64,000 nucleotides of DNA from Solibacillus palustris (GCF_022549215.1 NZ_JAKZFC010000001.1:620001-684000); one strand, 5' to 3'; shown: positions 9,253-17,942, counted from the stretch's first letter. Translations and numbers: made by a program. The notes: generated from the sequence alone by a model not told the origin.

Positions 9253-10457
9253 AAACGGATAGGCGGAGATTTATAATCTTCGTCTATTTTTATATTCGAA
9301 AATTGTGCGACACCTTGTTGGTACATTTGTGTCGCGTGTAAATCAATTGCTAAAACGGGATCACTAACAGCAGCTACACGACTAATAAGTGGTAACGTAA
9401 GAGATTTTTTTATGCTTGAAATATAGGCTTGCCCTTGCTTTGTCATTCCTAAAATTCGGATATAACTTGGTGTTTTCGTTTGATGTAATTGCTCTTTTGT
9501 AACCCCTGTAAAAATATGTGTCAACATACGTTGTAGACGTGTCCATGTATAACGCTTTGACTTTAAGCTATTCATAAATTCAGCGTAGCTGTCGCTTGTA
9601 GCTGCATGTTTAATGAGTGAATTTTCAAGACCTTCTGCAACATCGGCATATTGCTTTAATTGCTGTGGTGTATGGCGAATAATCGCATATTTTAAAAGTG
9701 GCCAAAAGCTTTCCCAGCTAGCAAATTGCCCATGGGTGTGCTGCCAAATTTGAAGTTGCTCTATACTTACATGAGGTAAAAATTGTGACACTTCAGTTAA
9801 GTTTTGTCCGCCAAATAATGCTTGTCGAATACCCGTAGCACTAGCGATTTGGCTTGAAGTATCAATTGCATCATAATAGCCTGCAGCAATGCGCTGAATC
9901 GTAGCAGGTTGCATTATGCAATGGAGCTGCTTAATTGCTTCTACATAGTGATAGCCTAAAATATTGTTTGGCTGAGCTAAATCAATGTATGCATCTGGAT
10001 AATGCTGAGTAAGCTGTTCGTAGGCAATAAACAAGGCTTGTGGATAGCTTTTACCTTGTTGGACATGTTCTTTAATAATGCTGTTATACAGGTCACGATT
10101 GCTTTCAATGACCTCATACGTATTAATGAAAGGAGTGATTGTTCCTTGTTCACTTCCGAAAGCAAGATGTTTGCAATGCATGGCCTCTAGCAGTTGAATT
10201 GAGCCTGATGCAAATAACGTGGCTTGCGCGGTACTAAAAATGTATGGAAGCTCAATGACGATGTCAACACCGCTCTGTAATGCCATTTTTGTACGATGCC
10301 ATTTATCAACAAGTGCAGGTTCTCCCCGCTGTAAAAATTGCCCGCTCATCACCGCTACTGCAACATCGGAATTTGTTGTGCGTTTTGCTTCGGTTACATG
10401 ATGTAAGTGACCGTTGTGAAAAGGATTATATTCTACGACAATACCAACAGCTTGCAT
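9249..10457 (-). CDS. tmcAL: tRNA(Met) cytidine acetate ligase TmcAL
   Basis: 402 residues, the B. subtilis YlbM/TmcAL family. It activates acetate with ATP and forms N4-acetylcytidine at the wobble base of elongator tRNA-Met. Seen: the N-terminal nucleotidyltransferase motif GIVVEYNPFHNGHLHH (5-20) with HNGH, then VMSGQFLQRGEPA and the later ASATGIRQAL. The start at 10457 has AAGGAGG four bases upstream on the minus strand; longer in-frame extensions lack an SD. It is divergent from ylbN, with the ylbN promoter in between. ylbL, tmcAL and ylbN keep the B. subtilis order, but tmcAL is inverted. Confidence 0.92.
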   Translation of the reverse strand: MQAVGIVVEYNPFHNGHLHHVTEAKRTTNSDVAVAVMSGQFLQRGEPALVDKWHRTKMALQSGVDIVIELPYIFSTAQATLFASGSIQLLEAMHCKHLAFGSEQGTITPFINTYEVIESNRDLYNSIIKEHVQQGKSYPQALFIAYEQLTQHYPDAYIDLAQPNNILGYHYVEAIKQLHCIMQPATIQRIAAGYYDAIDTSSQIASATGIRQALFGGQNLTEVSQFLPHVSIEQLQIWQHTHGQFASWESFWPLLKYAIIRHTPQQLKQYADVAEGLENSLIKHAATSDSYAEFMNSLKSKRYTWTRLQRMLTHIFTGVTKEQLHQTKTPSYIRILGMTKQGQAYISSIKKSLTLPLISRVAAVSDPVLAIDLHATQMYQQGVAQFSNIKIDEDYKSPPIRF

Positions 10458-10583
10458 AAATTTCCTCCTTACGATAAAATATTTTTTTATTGGGTAAATG
10501 ATATTTTGGTGAATGTTTTGTTTCAATATGATAGAATATAACTTGATTATAAGCACGTTTTTAAAGAGTGACAAGAAATTATC

Positions 10584-10612
10584 TTGACATCTTTTTTTGT
10601 ACACTATATAAT
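10584..10612 (+). promoter_or_regulatory. Consensus sigma-A promoter of ylbN-rpmF
   Basis: Perfect TTGACA (10584-10589) and TATAAT (10607-10612) separated by 17 bases. The expected start near 10619 rules out the GTG at 10618 as a translation start and supports ATG 10642. Confidence 0.92.
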
Positions 10613-10641
10613 CAACAGTGTTGTCTCGAGGTGATAAACGA

Positions 10642-11175
10642 ATGAAATGGTCAATTCATCAATTATCGAAGTTTCGAAAAGACGGTATGCCACTTGATGC
10701 TAATGTCGAGTTGAATAGCGTAAAAGTTCGTAATTTAGATATTCGCAACGTTTCACCCGTTCATGTAAAAGGGCTATGTACTTTTGGTGCATCGCAAATG
10801 ACTTGTCAATTAACGATTAGCGCTACATTGACGCTTCCATGTGCCCGCACGTGGGAAGATGTTGAATATCCTGTGGAAATCGAGACAGTTGAAGTTTTCA
10901 GCTGGATTGATCCAGAAAACCGCGGGGATGTTGATGGTGATATCCATTATGTTGATGGAGAAGTGATTGACATGAAGCCAGTACTTGAAGAATTGATTCT
11001 TCTTGAAGTACCAATGCAAGTATTCAAAGAGAATACCGAAGGACAAGTGCAAGGCGGTAAAGACTGGTCCTATTCAACGGATGAAGATGTAGAAAAAGCT
11101 AAAGAGGTTGACGAACCAAAACTGGATCCAAGACTGGCTGATTTAGCTAAGTATTTTGATCAAACAGATGAATAA
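10642..11175 (+). CDS. ylbN: YceD/DUF177 family protein YlbN
   Basis: 177-residue conserved protein (YceD, DUF177) encoded immediately upstream of rpmF in most bacteria; in plants and bacteria the family is linked to 23S rRNA or ribosome assembly. Seen: [12 protein letters not shown], the two-cysteine segment [12 protein letters not shown]...LPCART, and an acidic C-terminal half ending [13 protein letters not shown], typical of the family. The start is fixed by GAGGTG upstream and by the promoter at 10584-10612. It is cotranscribed with rpmF (23-base gap). Confidence 0.9.
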   Translation: MKWSIHQLSKFRKDGMPLDANVELNSVKVRNLDIRNVSPVHVKGLCTFGASQMTCQLTISATLTLPCARTWEDVEYPVEIETVEVFSWIDPENRGDVDGDIHYVDGEVIDMKPVLEELILLEVPMQVFKENTEGQVQGGKDWSYSTDEDVEKAKEVDEPKLDPRLADLAKYFDQTDE

Positions 11176-11198
11176 CTATCTGTAAGGAGGTGCCAATA

Positions 11199-11372
11199 AT
11201 GGCTGTACCATTTAGAAGAACTTCTAAAACTGCAAAAAGAAAGCGTCGTACGCATTTCAAATTATCTGTACCTGGTATGGTAGCTTGCCCAAACTGTGGT
11301 GAAGCTAAATTATCACACCGCGTGTGCAAAGCTTGCGGACAATACAAAGGTAAAGAAGTAGTAGCAAAATAA
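11199..11372 (+). CDS. rpmF: 50S ribosomal protein L32
   Basis: 57-residue ribosomal protein L32, zinc-binding (C+) form: Cys30, Cys33, Cys43 and Cys46 in [18 protein letters not shown]. The basic N-terminus [19 protein letters not shown] is the family signature. ATG 11199 follows AAGGAGGT; the GTG at 11190 lies inside the SD. It is the last gene of the ylbN-rpmF unit, with a strong terminator after it. Confidence 0.98.
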   Translation: MAVPFRRTSKTAKRKRRTHFKLSVPGMVACPNCGEAKLSHRVCKACGQYKGKEVVAK

Positions 11373-11391
11373 TTCAGTATTTTGCTCATGC

Positions 11392-11432
11392 AAGACTAGT
11401 TAAGAGGCCATGGCTCTTAACTAGTCTTTTTT
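11392..11432 (+). terminator. Strong terminator after rpmF
   Basis: AAGACTAGTTAAGAG pairs with CTCTTAACTAGTCTT around a short GC-containing loop and is followed by TTTTTT. Confidence 0.95.
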
Positions 11433-11558
11433 CTATTTCCCTCTCTTTTACACAAATTATTGTAAAATCATTTTTGCTCGCGTACTATTAATATTGTTAG
11501 AAAATTTCATTATTTTATATTAAGGCAAATAATTTGAAGGCGATACGGGGGATGGAAA

Positions 11559-12323
11559 ATGGATTACTTAATTCAAAATGACAATGGGATTTTAACCTTT
11601 ACAATTAATCGTGAGGAAAAGCGTAATGCGATTAACTATGCAGTAATGGATGGCTTAAAAGAAGTGATTACATACATAAAAGAACATGACGACGTGCGCT
11701 TTTTAGTCATTACTGGAGCAGGAGAAAAATCATTTTGCTCGGGTGGAGACTTATTAGAGTTTCATAATTTAGAAACGGAGGATCAGGCGTTTGGTATGTT
11801 GAGTAAAATGGCAGACATTTTATATGAAGTAGCAACATTACCTGTGCCGACAATTGCATTAATTAATGGAACGGCTGTCGGTGGTGGCTGTGAGATTGCG
11901 ACAGCTTGTGATTTCCGTTTAATGGCCTCGCATGCGAAGGCGGGCTTTATTCAAGGTTCTCTTGCGATTACATCTGGCTGGGGTGGCGGTACGTATTTAT
12001 TTGAGCGTGGAATACGTCATGACCGTGCATTAAAAATGCTAGTAGATGCAAAACCATATAATTCACAAACATTGCACGAAATTGGTTGGGCAATGCGTGT
12101 TTATATTGAAGGGACAAAAGAACAAGCACTAGCTGATTTTATTGAGCATATGGCAAAAATTCATCCATCTGTGCATCAAGCATATAAAGAAATCGAACTT
12201 CGTAAATGGCGTGAACGTAATATGTATGAGCGTGTGATGGAGGAAGTTCGTTTGTGCGCGAAACTTTGGGAATCTGATGCACACCATGAAGCAGTGCAAA
12301 ATTTCTTGAATAAGAAAAAATAA
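11559..12323 (+). CDS. Crotonase-family protein, possible acyl-CoA decarboxylase
   Basis: 254-residue crotonase-fold enzyme acting on acyl-CoA thioesters. The oxyanion-hole segments are clear: CSGGD (60-64) and GTAVGGGCE (104-112), with the first acidic residue Glu112. CDFRLM (117-122) and GWGG (140-143) follow. The segment where hydratases carry the second catalytic Glu (QPEI) reads FIQGSL (130-135), so a classical enoyl-CoA hydratase role is doubtful. CDFRLM plus WGG recalls the ethylmalonyl/methylmalonyl-CoA decarboxylase group (ECHDC1-like), from memory. It sits between rpmF and the rsfA gene, 0.6 kb from an acyl-CoA carboxylase pair. Start at ATG after GGGGGATGG. Substrate unknown. Confidence 0.78.
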   Translation: MDYLIQNDNGILTFTINREEKRNAINYAVMDGLKEVITYIKEHDDVRFLVITGAGEKSFCSGGDLLEFHNLETEDQAFGMLSKMADILYEVATLPVPTIALINGTAVGGGCEIATACDFRLMASHAKAGFIQGSLAITSGWGGGTYLFERGIRHDRALKMLVDAKPYNSQTLHEIGWAMRVYIEGTKEQALADFIEHMAKIHPSVHQAYKEIELRKWRERNMYERVMEEVRLCAKLWESDAHHEAVQNFLNKKK

Positions 12324-12333
12324 TGAGTATACG

Positions 12334-12368
12334 GTTGCGACGAAACTATTTTTGTCGTAACTTTTTTT
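12334..12368 (+). terminator. Terminator after the crotonase gene
   Basis: GTTGCGAC pairs with GTCGTAAC (one G-U) and is followed by seven T. Confidence 0.8.
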
Positions 12369-12431
12369 ATTTTAAAGTCTATTTCGATGTCACGGGCATA
12401 TAGTAGTAAAAAATATGAGGTGGTGCATGGA

Positions 12432-12815
12432 GTGGAACAAAAAAGACGTAAAGATCAATGGACGGTTGCGGATGATGAAAAGCTAGCGGAAATTGTCATT
12501 CATAGTGTACAAAATGGTCGCACACAACTAGAGGCATTTGAGCAAGCTGCCCAAGCGTTAAATCGTACGAAGCAGGCGTGTGGGTTTAGGTGGAATAAAA
12601 CACTGCGTACGCAATATGGACAAGTGCTAAATAGTGTAAGGAAACGACCGAAGCAACTCATGCGGAGTCATTTGAAATTGGCATTAACGAGTTTTGAAGA
12701 ATTGACAGAGGCGTACAATGAATTAGAAATGAAATATTCAGAGCTACAATCAGACTATGATAAAATGCAAAAATGGCTGCAACAAGGCTTCGTCCATATA
12801 AAAGAAAAGGCCTAA
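12432..12815 (+). CDS. RsfA-family prespore transcription factor
   Basis: Homologue of B. subtilis YlbO and RsfA, DNA-binding regulators that fine-tune sigma-F-dependent genes in the forespore. The Myb/SANT-like N-terminal domain is clear (KDQWTVADDEKLAEIVI, then QACGFRWNKTLRTQY). A basic linker and a C-terminal coiled coil (SFEELTEAYNELEMKYSELQSDYDKMQ) follow. GTG 12432 is chosen because GAGGTGG lies nine bases upstream and the product then begins where the family does; an in-frame ATG at 12387 would add 15 residues but has no SD. It is flanked by a terminator upstream and the biotin-carrier promoter downstream, so it is likely monocistronic. Confidence 0.82.
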   Translation: MEQKRRKDQWTVADDEKLAEIVIHSVQNGRTQLEAFEQAAQALNRTKQACGFRWNKTLRTQYGQVLNSVRKRPKQLMRSHLKLALTSFEELTEAYNELEMKYSELQSDYDKMQKWLQQGFVHIKEKA

Positions 12816-12848
12816 AAGTAGAAATAATGATATTATACGAGAAAATAA

Positions 12849-12878
12849 TTGTAATTAAATTTACAGCTAGCTTACAAT
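12849..12878 (+). promoter_or_regulatory. Probable sigma-A promoter of the acyl-CoA carboxylase pair
   Basis: TTGTAA (12849-12854) and TACAAT (12873-12878) with an 18-base spacer. A perfect palindrome lies just downstream. Confidence 0.55.
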
Positions 12879-12894
12879 AGATGTAGCAATACTG

Positions 12895-12906
12895 CGTAAT
12901 ATTACG
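12895..12906. promoter_or_regulatory. Palindromic operator candidate before the biotin carrier gene
   Basis: CGTAATATTACG is a perfect 12-base palindrome placed 17 bases after the -10 hexamer and 28 bases before the start codon. That position would suit repressor binding near the transcription start. The binding protein is unknown. Confidence 0.4.
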
Positions 12907-12934
12907 TAAATATCTTTCTAAGGGGGCAATTTTT

Positions 12935-13147
12935 ATGACACAAGTAAAAGCACAAATGGCAGGTACCGTTTATGAGGTGAGTGTAAAAGAGGGAGATAGC
13001 GTTACGAAGGGGCAAACATTAATTATTTTAGAATCAATGAAAATGGAAATTGCACATGAGGCTGAAAATGATGGCACAATTGAAAAAGTGAACGTTGCTG
13101 AAGGGGATTTTGTAGAAGAAAATGATGTATTAGTAGAATTAGCCTAA
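12935..13147 (+). CDS. Biotin/lipoyl attachment carrier protein
   Basis: A stand-alone 70-residue biotinyl domain with the attachment motif ESMKMEI (33-39), Lys36 being the biotinylated residue. It resembles the small biotin carriers (such as YngHB of B. subtilis) that serve acyl-CoA carboxylases. The start has AAGGGGG upstream. It lies 17 bases before the carboxyltransferase gene, so they form one unit. A biotin carboxylase subunit gene is not present in the window. Confidence 0.88.
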   Translation: MTQVKAQMAGTVYEVSVKEGDSVTKGQTLIILESMKMEIAHEAENDGTIEKVNVAEGDFVEENDVLVELA

Positions 13148-13164
13148 GTGACGGGGGAATAGAC

Positions 13165-14700
13165 ATGCAAGCAAACTATAACGAGCACTTACAGAAAAAA
13201 ATCGAAACAATTTATTCGGGTGGCGCTCAAAAATATCATGAAAAGCTAAAAGAAACTAATAAATTATTTGTACGTGATCGTTTGGAGCTGTTATTTGATA
13301 ATGGCATATATGAAGAGGATGCACGTTTTGCAAACTGTGAAGCAGATGATTTACCAGCAGATGGTGTCGTGACAGCTATTGGACAAATCGATGGGCAAAC
13401 AGTGTGTGTCATGGCTAATGATTCAACGATTAAAGCGGGTTCATGGGGGTCACGTACTGTTGAAAAAATCATTCGTATACAAGAAACGGCCGAAAAATTA
13501 CAAGTACCAATGCTGTATTTAGTAGACTCTGCAGGTGCGCGTATTACAGATCAATTAGAGATGTTTCCTGGACGTCGGGGAGCGGGGCGCATTTTTCATA
13601 ACCAAGTTCGAATGAGTGGGGCGATTCCGCAAATTTGTATTTTATTTGGTCCGTCTGCTGCTGGTGGTGCGTATATCCCCGCCTTTTGTGATATCGTAAT
13701 CATGGTGGAAGGCAATGCGTCGATGTATTTGGGCTCTCCTCGAATGGCGGAAAAAGTGATTGGGGAAAAGGTGTCGCTTGAAGAAATGGGCGGTGCACGT
13801 ATGCATTGTACGGTAAGTGGCTGTGGGGATGTACTTGTAGAAACAGAGGAGCAGGCAATCCATGAAGCCCGTCGATACATTGGATATTTTCCGGCTAACT
13901 TCTCTGAATTTCCGCCGTTAGAACAACCGAAAGCACCGATTGCGGGACGCACATTAGAAGAAATTGTCCCAGAAAATCAAAATGCACCATTTGATATGTA
14001 TGAAGCGATTGATCAGATAATTGATGAGGCTAGTTTTTTCGAAATTAAGAAGCTATTTGCATCTGAGTTAATTACAGGACTAGCGCGCATTGATGGTCAA
14101 GTTGTAGGAATTATTGCAAACCAGCCTAAAGTAAAAGGTGGCGTGTTGTTTGTCGATTCGGCAGACAAGGCAGCCAAGTTCATTACGCTATGTGATGCGT
14201 TTTCAATTCCGCTATTATTTTTAGCTGACGTGCCGGGTTTTATGATTGGCACAAAAGTAGAAAAAGCGGGTATTATTCGTCATGGAGCTAAATTTATTTC
14301 CGCGATGAGTTCGGCTACCGTGGTGAAAATTTCGGTCATTGTGCGTAAAGCATATGGAGCCGGGCTATATGCGATGTGTGGTCCAGCATTTGATCCGGAT
14401 GTGGTCATTGCATTACCAACTGCTCAAATTGCTGTAATGGGTCCTGAGGCGGCTGTGAATGCAGTGTATTCAAAAAAAATTGAAGTGATTGAAGACCCTA
14501 AAGAGCGCATGCAGTTTGTGAAGCGAAAAATCGAAGAGTACAAAGAAGAAATCGATTTATACAAACTAGCATCAGAAATGGTCATTGATGATATCGTCGC
14601 TCCAAACGATCTACGCAACGTATTAATTCAGCGCTTTGGTTACTATAATTCCAAGCAAATGGTGTTACCATATCGAAAACATCCTGTGTATCCAGTATAA
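13165..14700 (+). CDS. Acyl-CoA carboxylase, carboxyltransferase (beta) subunit
   Basis: 511-residue carboxyltransferase with both crotonase-like halves. The N-half has GSWGSRTVEKI, DSAGARITDQ and GPSAAGGAYIPAFCD; the C-half has FLADVPGFMIGTKVEKAGIIRHGAK, KAYGAGLYAMCG and the closing APNDLRNVL. It moves a carboxyl group from carboxybiotin to an acyl-CoA (propionyl-, methylcrotonyl- or another short acyl-CoA; the substrate cannot be read from sequence). The partner carrier lies immediately upstream. The missing biotin carboxylase is presumably encoded elsewhere or shared with acetyl-CoA carboxylase. A terminator follows. Confidence 0.87.
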   Translation: MQANYNEHLQKKIETIYSGGAQKYHEKLKETNKLFVRDRLELLFDNGIYEEDARFANCEADDLPADGVVTAIGQIDGQTVCVMANDSTIKAGSWGSRTVEKIIRIQETAEKLQVPMLYLVDSAGARITDQLEMFPGRRGAGRIFHNQVRMSGAIPQICILFGPSAAGGAYIPAFCDIVIMVEGNASMYLGSPRMAEKVIGEKVSLEEMGGARMHCTVSGCGDVLVETEEQAIHEARRYIGYFPANFSEFPPLEQPKAPIAGRTLEEIVPENQNAPFDMYEAIDQIIDEASFFEIKKLFASELITGLARIDGQVVGIIANQPKVKGGVLFVDSADKAAKFITLCDAFSIPLLFLADVPGFMIGTKVEKAGIIRHGAKFISAMSSATVVKISVIVRKAYGAGLYAMCGPAFDPDVVIALPTAQIAVMGPEAAVNAVYSKKIEVIEDPKERMQFVKRKIEEYKEEIDLYKLASEMVIDDIVAPNDLRNVLIQRFGYYNSKQMVLPYRKHPVYPV

Positions 14701-14712
14701 TAATGTTAGCTG

Positions 14713-14740
14713 AAGGTCTGTCTTGAAGGCAGACCTTTTT
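14713..14740 (+). terminator. Terminator after the carboxyltransferase gene
   Basis: AAGGTCTG pairs with CAGACCTT around a nine-base loop and ends in a T tract. Confidence 0.85.
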
Positions 14741-14768
14741 AATTCGAAATAAATATGAGGTATAATAA

Positions 14769-15656
14769 ATGCGTATCGAAATTATTGGAGCAGGTTCAGT
14801 AGGATTATTAATTGCAAGTTATTTAATAGAGCAGCAAACAGATGTGACTTTAGTGAAGCGCCAACAATACCAAAAAGAGCAAAGCATCGCACGCACAAAT
14901 ATTGATGGCAACATAACAAGCGATTTACATGTGTCAATAGCGTCTCGCCCTTCAAGTAAAGCTGATTTAATTATTGTGGCTGTTAAATATGGACAATTAC
15001 AAGCTGTTTATCCAATGTTAGCGGATATTCCAGTGAATATCCCGATATTATTTGTCCAAAATGGATTGGCTCATTTTGAAGAGGCATTACAGTTACCGCA
15101 ACAACAAATCGCGTTTAGCTCTATTCAATTTGGTGCACAAAAAATCGAGGAATTCCATGTTGCACATAAAGGAATAGGTGTGATGAAAGTTGCAGTAGCA
15201 CGTGGAGATTTGACATCATTTACTTTTTTTAAAAAGTTTTCCAAAATGAATTTTCCAATCGATTTTGAGCAAGATGCAGAATTAATGCTTTTAGAAAAGG
15301 CATTGTTAAATTGCTTTATTAACCCGTTAACTGCTATTTTGCAATTAAAAAATGGACAATTAATAACCGAAAACAATCCTTTTCAATTGCTAAAAAATTT
15401 ATATAATGAAGTAATGACGGTATTTCCACAATATGAAAAAATCATTCAATTTGGGCAAGTTGTAGCGCTATGTGAAAAGACAGCTGCAAATACCTCATCT
15501 ATGTTGGGAGATCGCTTGGCAGGTAGAAAAACTGAAATTGATACAATCGTAGCGCCGATTTTGAAAAAGGCAGCCCTGCAAAATCAAACGATGCCGATGT
15601 TACAAACGGTATACTTACTTGTCAAAGCCTTTGAAGAGAGCGGTGAGAAAATGTGA
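14769..15656 (+). CDS. Ketopantoate reductase family protein (PanE/YlbQ-like)
   Basis: 295-residue NADPH-dependent reductase of the PanE family, which reduces 2-dehydropantoate to pantoate on the route to coenzyme A. Seen: the Rossmann motif GAGSVG (7-12), VAVKYGQLQAV with the conserved lysine, FVQNGLAHFE, and the C-terminal helical ALLNCFINPLTAIL and SMLGDRLAGRKTEID segments. B. subtilis ylbQ occupies the same place before bshC (yllA). The last codons overlap the DUF3397 gene, so the two are coupled. Confidence 0.85.
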   Translation: MRIEIIGAGSVGLLIASYLIEQQTDVTLVKRQQYQKEQSIARTNIDGNITSDLHVSIASRPSSKADLIIVAVKYGQLQAVYPMLADIPVNIPILFVQNGLAHFEEALQLPQQQIAFSSIQFGAQKIEEFHVAHKGIGVMKVAVARGDLTSFTFFKKFSKMNFPIDFEQDAELMLLEKALLNCFINPLTAILQLKNGQLITENNPFQLLKNLYNEVMTVFPQYEKIIQFGQVVALCEKTAANTSSMLGDRLAGRKTEIDTIVAPILKKAALQNQTMPMLQTVYLLVKAFEESGEKM

Positions 15657-16048
15657 TCTTATTTCTTCAGTTCATGTTAGCGACCATTATTGTTTTTCCG
15701 ATAATCGCTTTTTTGATTATGCTAATAGTTTGCCGGAAACTGAAATTTAATAAGCGTAAAGCGATAGGATTAGCAGCGGATGTGACGACATTGATTTTGT
15801 TATTTTCAGTCCCAATTGCTATTCGTAGCCTATGGGAGCTGTCGATTTGGATTCCGATGCTTGTCGTTTTGCTTGTTGTTGCAATAATCTTTACATATAT
15901 GGATTGGCGAACAAAAAAAGAAATCGAAGTAAGGCCGTTATTAAAGAAGATTTGGCGTGTAGATTTTTTACTGCTAAGTTTGGCTTATTTCACAGTTTGG
16001 CTTGTTGGTATTACTCATTCCGTAATGATTTTTATGATGATTGAATAA
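15653..16048 (+). CDS. DUF3397-type membrane protein
   Basis: 131-residue membrane protein with four predicted transmembrane segments and short basic loops (KLKFNKRK). It matches the DUF3397 family often found just upstream of bshC in Bacillales; function unknown. It begins at GTG 15653, overlapping the panE-like stop (ATGTGA), which suggests translational coupling. The assignment rests on size, topology and position. Confidence 0.7.
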   Translation: MILFLQFMLATIIVFPIIAFLIMLIVCRKLKFNKRKAIGLAADVTTLILLFSVPIAIRSLWELSIWIPMLVVLLVVAIIFTYMDWRTKKEIEVRPLLKKIWRVDFLLLSLAYFTVWLVGITHSVMIFMMIE

Positions 16049-16152
16049 GAGTATATTCTTTTGTTATGCCGAAATACTAGATACAATAGAACAGCAAGTT
16101 GAAAAGTGAAGGACTATTAGAACCGCGTAGAGTGAAGTAGAGGAGAATTTTC

Positions 16153-17766
16153 ATGGAACTGGAACAAATCCAACCCCCAGTCAGCAATAAACTATTAGTA
16201 GACTATTGGTCAAATGATGCTGAAATTCATGCATTTTTTGATCATGTATATAATGATGAAGCATTTATCGCGCGTGCGGATTATTTACAACAACGAAATT
16301 ATCGTACGGCAGAACTAGCACAAATTATTCGTGGATATATGGCGCCGTTTGGTATTTCACAACAAACTGAATCGCATTTACAGCAGCTAGAGCAAGGAGC
16401 GCTTGTTGTTGTTGGTGGTCAACAAACAGGGCTACTTACAGGCCCTTTATATTCTGTACATAAAGCGATTTCGGTTATATTATTAGCGAAAGAAAAACGT
16501 GTACAGCTAAATATAAATGTAGTGCCTATGTTCTGGATTGCGGGTGAAGACCACGATATCGAAGAAATAAATCATACGTATACAATCGTGGATGCACAAA
16601 CAAAAAAGCGTGGCTATAGTGAGCGCTCAAAATATAAAACAATGGCCTCAACAACCGTTTTAAATCAAGAAGCATTAACACAATTCATTAAAACAACATT
16701 TAAAGATTTCGGTGAGACGGAATATACAGAGAGCTTATTAGCAAGTGTGTTAGCGCATGCTCAAAAAAGTACAACGTTTACGGATTTCTTTAGTCGCTTG
16801 ATGAATGACTTATTTAAAAACCATGGATTACTTATGCTGGATGCTACTTATGCACCGTTCCGTGACTATGAAAAAGCGTATTTTGGAGCGTTAATCGAAA
16901 AAAATGAGGATATCGCATATGGGGTTGTCGCACAAGAGCAAAAACTAGCTGAAGTAGGATACAATAAACCAATTGAAGCGACGGAAAACAATGCAAACTT
17001 ATTTTATGTAAAAGATGGCGAGCGCTTTTTATTAGAGCGTAAGGATACCCACTTTAGAAATGTATTAGCGCATGTGAACTTTACAAAACAAGAGTTATTG
17101 CAGCTTGCAAACGAAACACCACAAGCGTTAAGTAATAATGTTGTGACACGTCCATTGATGCAGGAAATGACCATTCCGGTGTTAGCCTTTGTTGGTGGAC
17201 CGGGGGAGTTAGCGTACTGGGCCACATTGAAACCTGCATTCCATACATTAGATTTGCAAATGCCGATTTTTGCGCCACGTATCAATATTACGTTTGTTAC
17301 ACGCCAAGTGCAGGCATTGTTAAAGCAAAAAAATATGACTGTCGCAGATGTGTTAGATAGTAAAATTGACACGAAATTAGCTGACTTTATTGAAACGATT
17401 CGTGACGATGAATCTCGACAGTTTATCGAATCGATGCAACAGCAATTACAAGTGCAGTACGAGCAATTCCAACAACAATTTCAACAGCGCTATCAATTGA
17501 ACGACTTACTTGAAAAAAATATGAATTATCATCTACGTCAGTTCCAATACTTGCAAGCAAAAATTGAACAGCAAAATATTGAACAGCATGGTGTAGCAAT
17601 TCGCCAATATAATACACTGCAGGCGCAATTGTACCCAAATAAGGGGTATCAAGAACGTGTATATAGCCCATATGTATACCTAAATGAATATGGGGAGGCA
17701 TTAATTGATGAGTTACTATCATTACAGATGAGTATTTCAGATCATCATAAAATTGTATATCTATAA
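16153..17766 (+). CDS. bshC: Bacillithiol biosynthesis cysteine-adding enzyme BshC
   Basis: 537 residues, the BshC/YllA family, which adds cysteine to GlcN-malate in the last step of bacillithiol synthesis. Characteristic segments are VVVGGQQTGLLTGPLYSVHKAIS (about 95-115), VPMFWIAGEDHDIEEINH (about 133-150), FVGGPGELAYWATLKPAF and the C-terminal coiled-coil (glutamine-rich, about 420-480) ending YSPYVYLNEYG. It starts at ATG 16153 with GAGGAG upstream, lies in the usual position before mraZ and is closed by a terminator. Confidence 0.95.
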   Translation: MELEQIQPPVSNKLLVDYWSNDAEIHAFFDHVYNDEAFIARADYLQQRNYRTAELAQIIRGYMAPFGISQQTESHLQQLEQGALVVVGGQQTGLLTGPLYSVHKAISVILLAKEKRVQLNINVVPMFWIAGEDHDIEEINHTYTIVDAQTKKRGYSERSKYKTMASTTVLNQEALTQFIKTTFKDFGETEYTESLLASVLAHAQKSTTFTDFFSRLMNDLFKNHGLLMLDATYAPFRDYEKAYFGALIEKNEDIAYGVVAQEQKLAEVGYNKPIEATENNANLFYVKDGERFLLERKDTHFRNVLAHVNFTKQELLQLANETPQALSNNVVTRPLMQEMTIPVLAFVGGPGELAYWATLKPAFHTLDLQMPIFAPRINITFVTRQVQALLKQKNMTVADVLDSKIDTKLADFIETIRDDESRQFIESMQQQLQVQYEQFQQQFQQRYQLNDLLEKNMNYHLRQFQYLQAKIEQQNIEQHGVAIRQYNTLQAQLYPNKGYQERVYSPYVYLNEYGEALIDELLSLQMSISDHHKIVYL

Positions 17767-17771
17767 AGGGT

Positions 17772-17805
17772 AAGAGTTATCTCATAGAGGGGTAACTCTT
17801 TTTTT
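17772..17805 (+). terminator. Terminator between bshC and the dcw cluster
   Basis: AAGAGTTATC pairs with GGTAACTCTT (one wobble) around an eleven-base loop, followed by a T tract. Confidence 0.88.
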
Positions 17806-17888
17806 ATATCTTTTGACACCGAACTAATGTACTGGAATGAGTGCATTTTCGTGATTTCTTTTTATTGGTAGTGGATTACATGAAATAA

Positions 17889-17932
17889 GTGGTGGAAAGT
17901 GGGGGCATGTGGTACATTATTTAGTAAAGTGG
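17889..17932 (+). promoter_or_regulatory. MraZ-type operator: phased GTGG repeats
   Basis: GTGG occurs at 17889, 17899, 17909 and 17929: three in exact 10-base register and a fourth 20 bases on, ending at the mraZ SD. MraZ proteins bind short G-rich direct repeats with about 10-base periodicity upstream of their own gene, so this is the probable autoregulatory site of the dcw cluster. Confidence 0.75.
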
Positions 17933-17942
17933 GGTGAGTAGC

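Noticed and set aside
10458-10604. Upstream extension of tmcAL by 49 codons
   Set aside because: A strong SD precedes the internal ATG at 10457, the family starts there, and the extension overlaps the ylbN promoter region.
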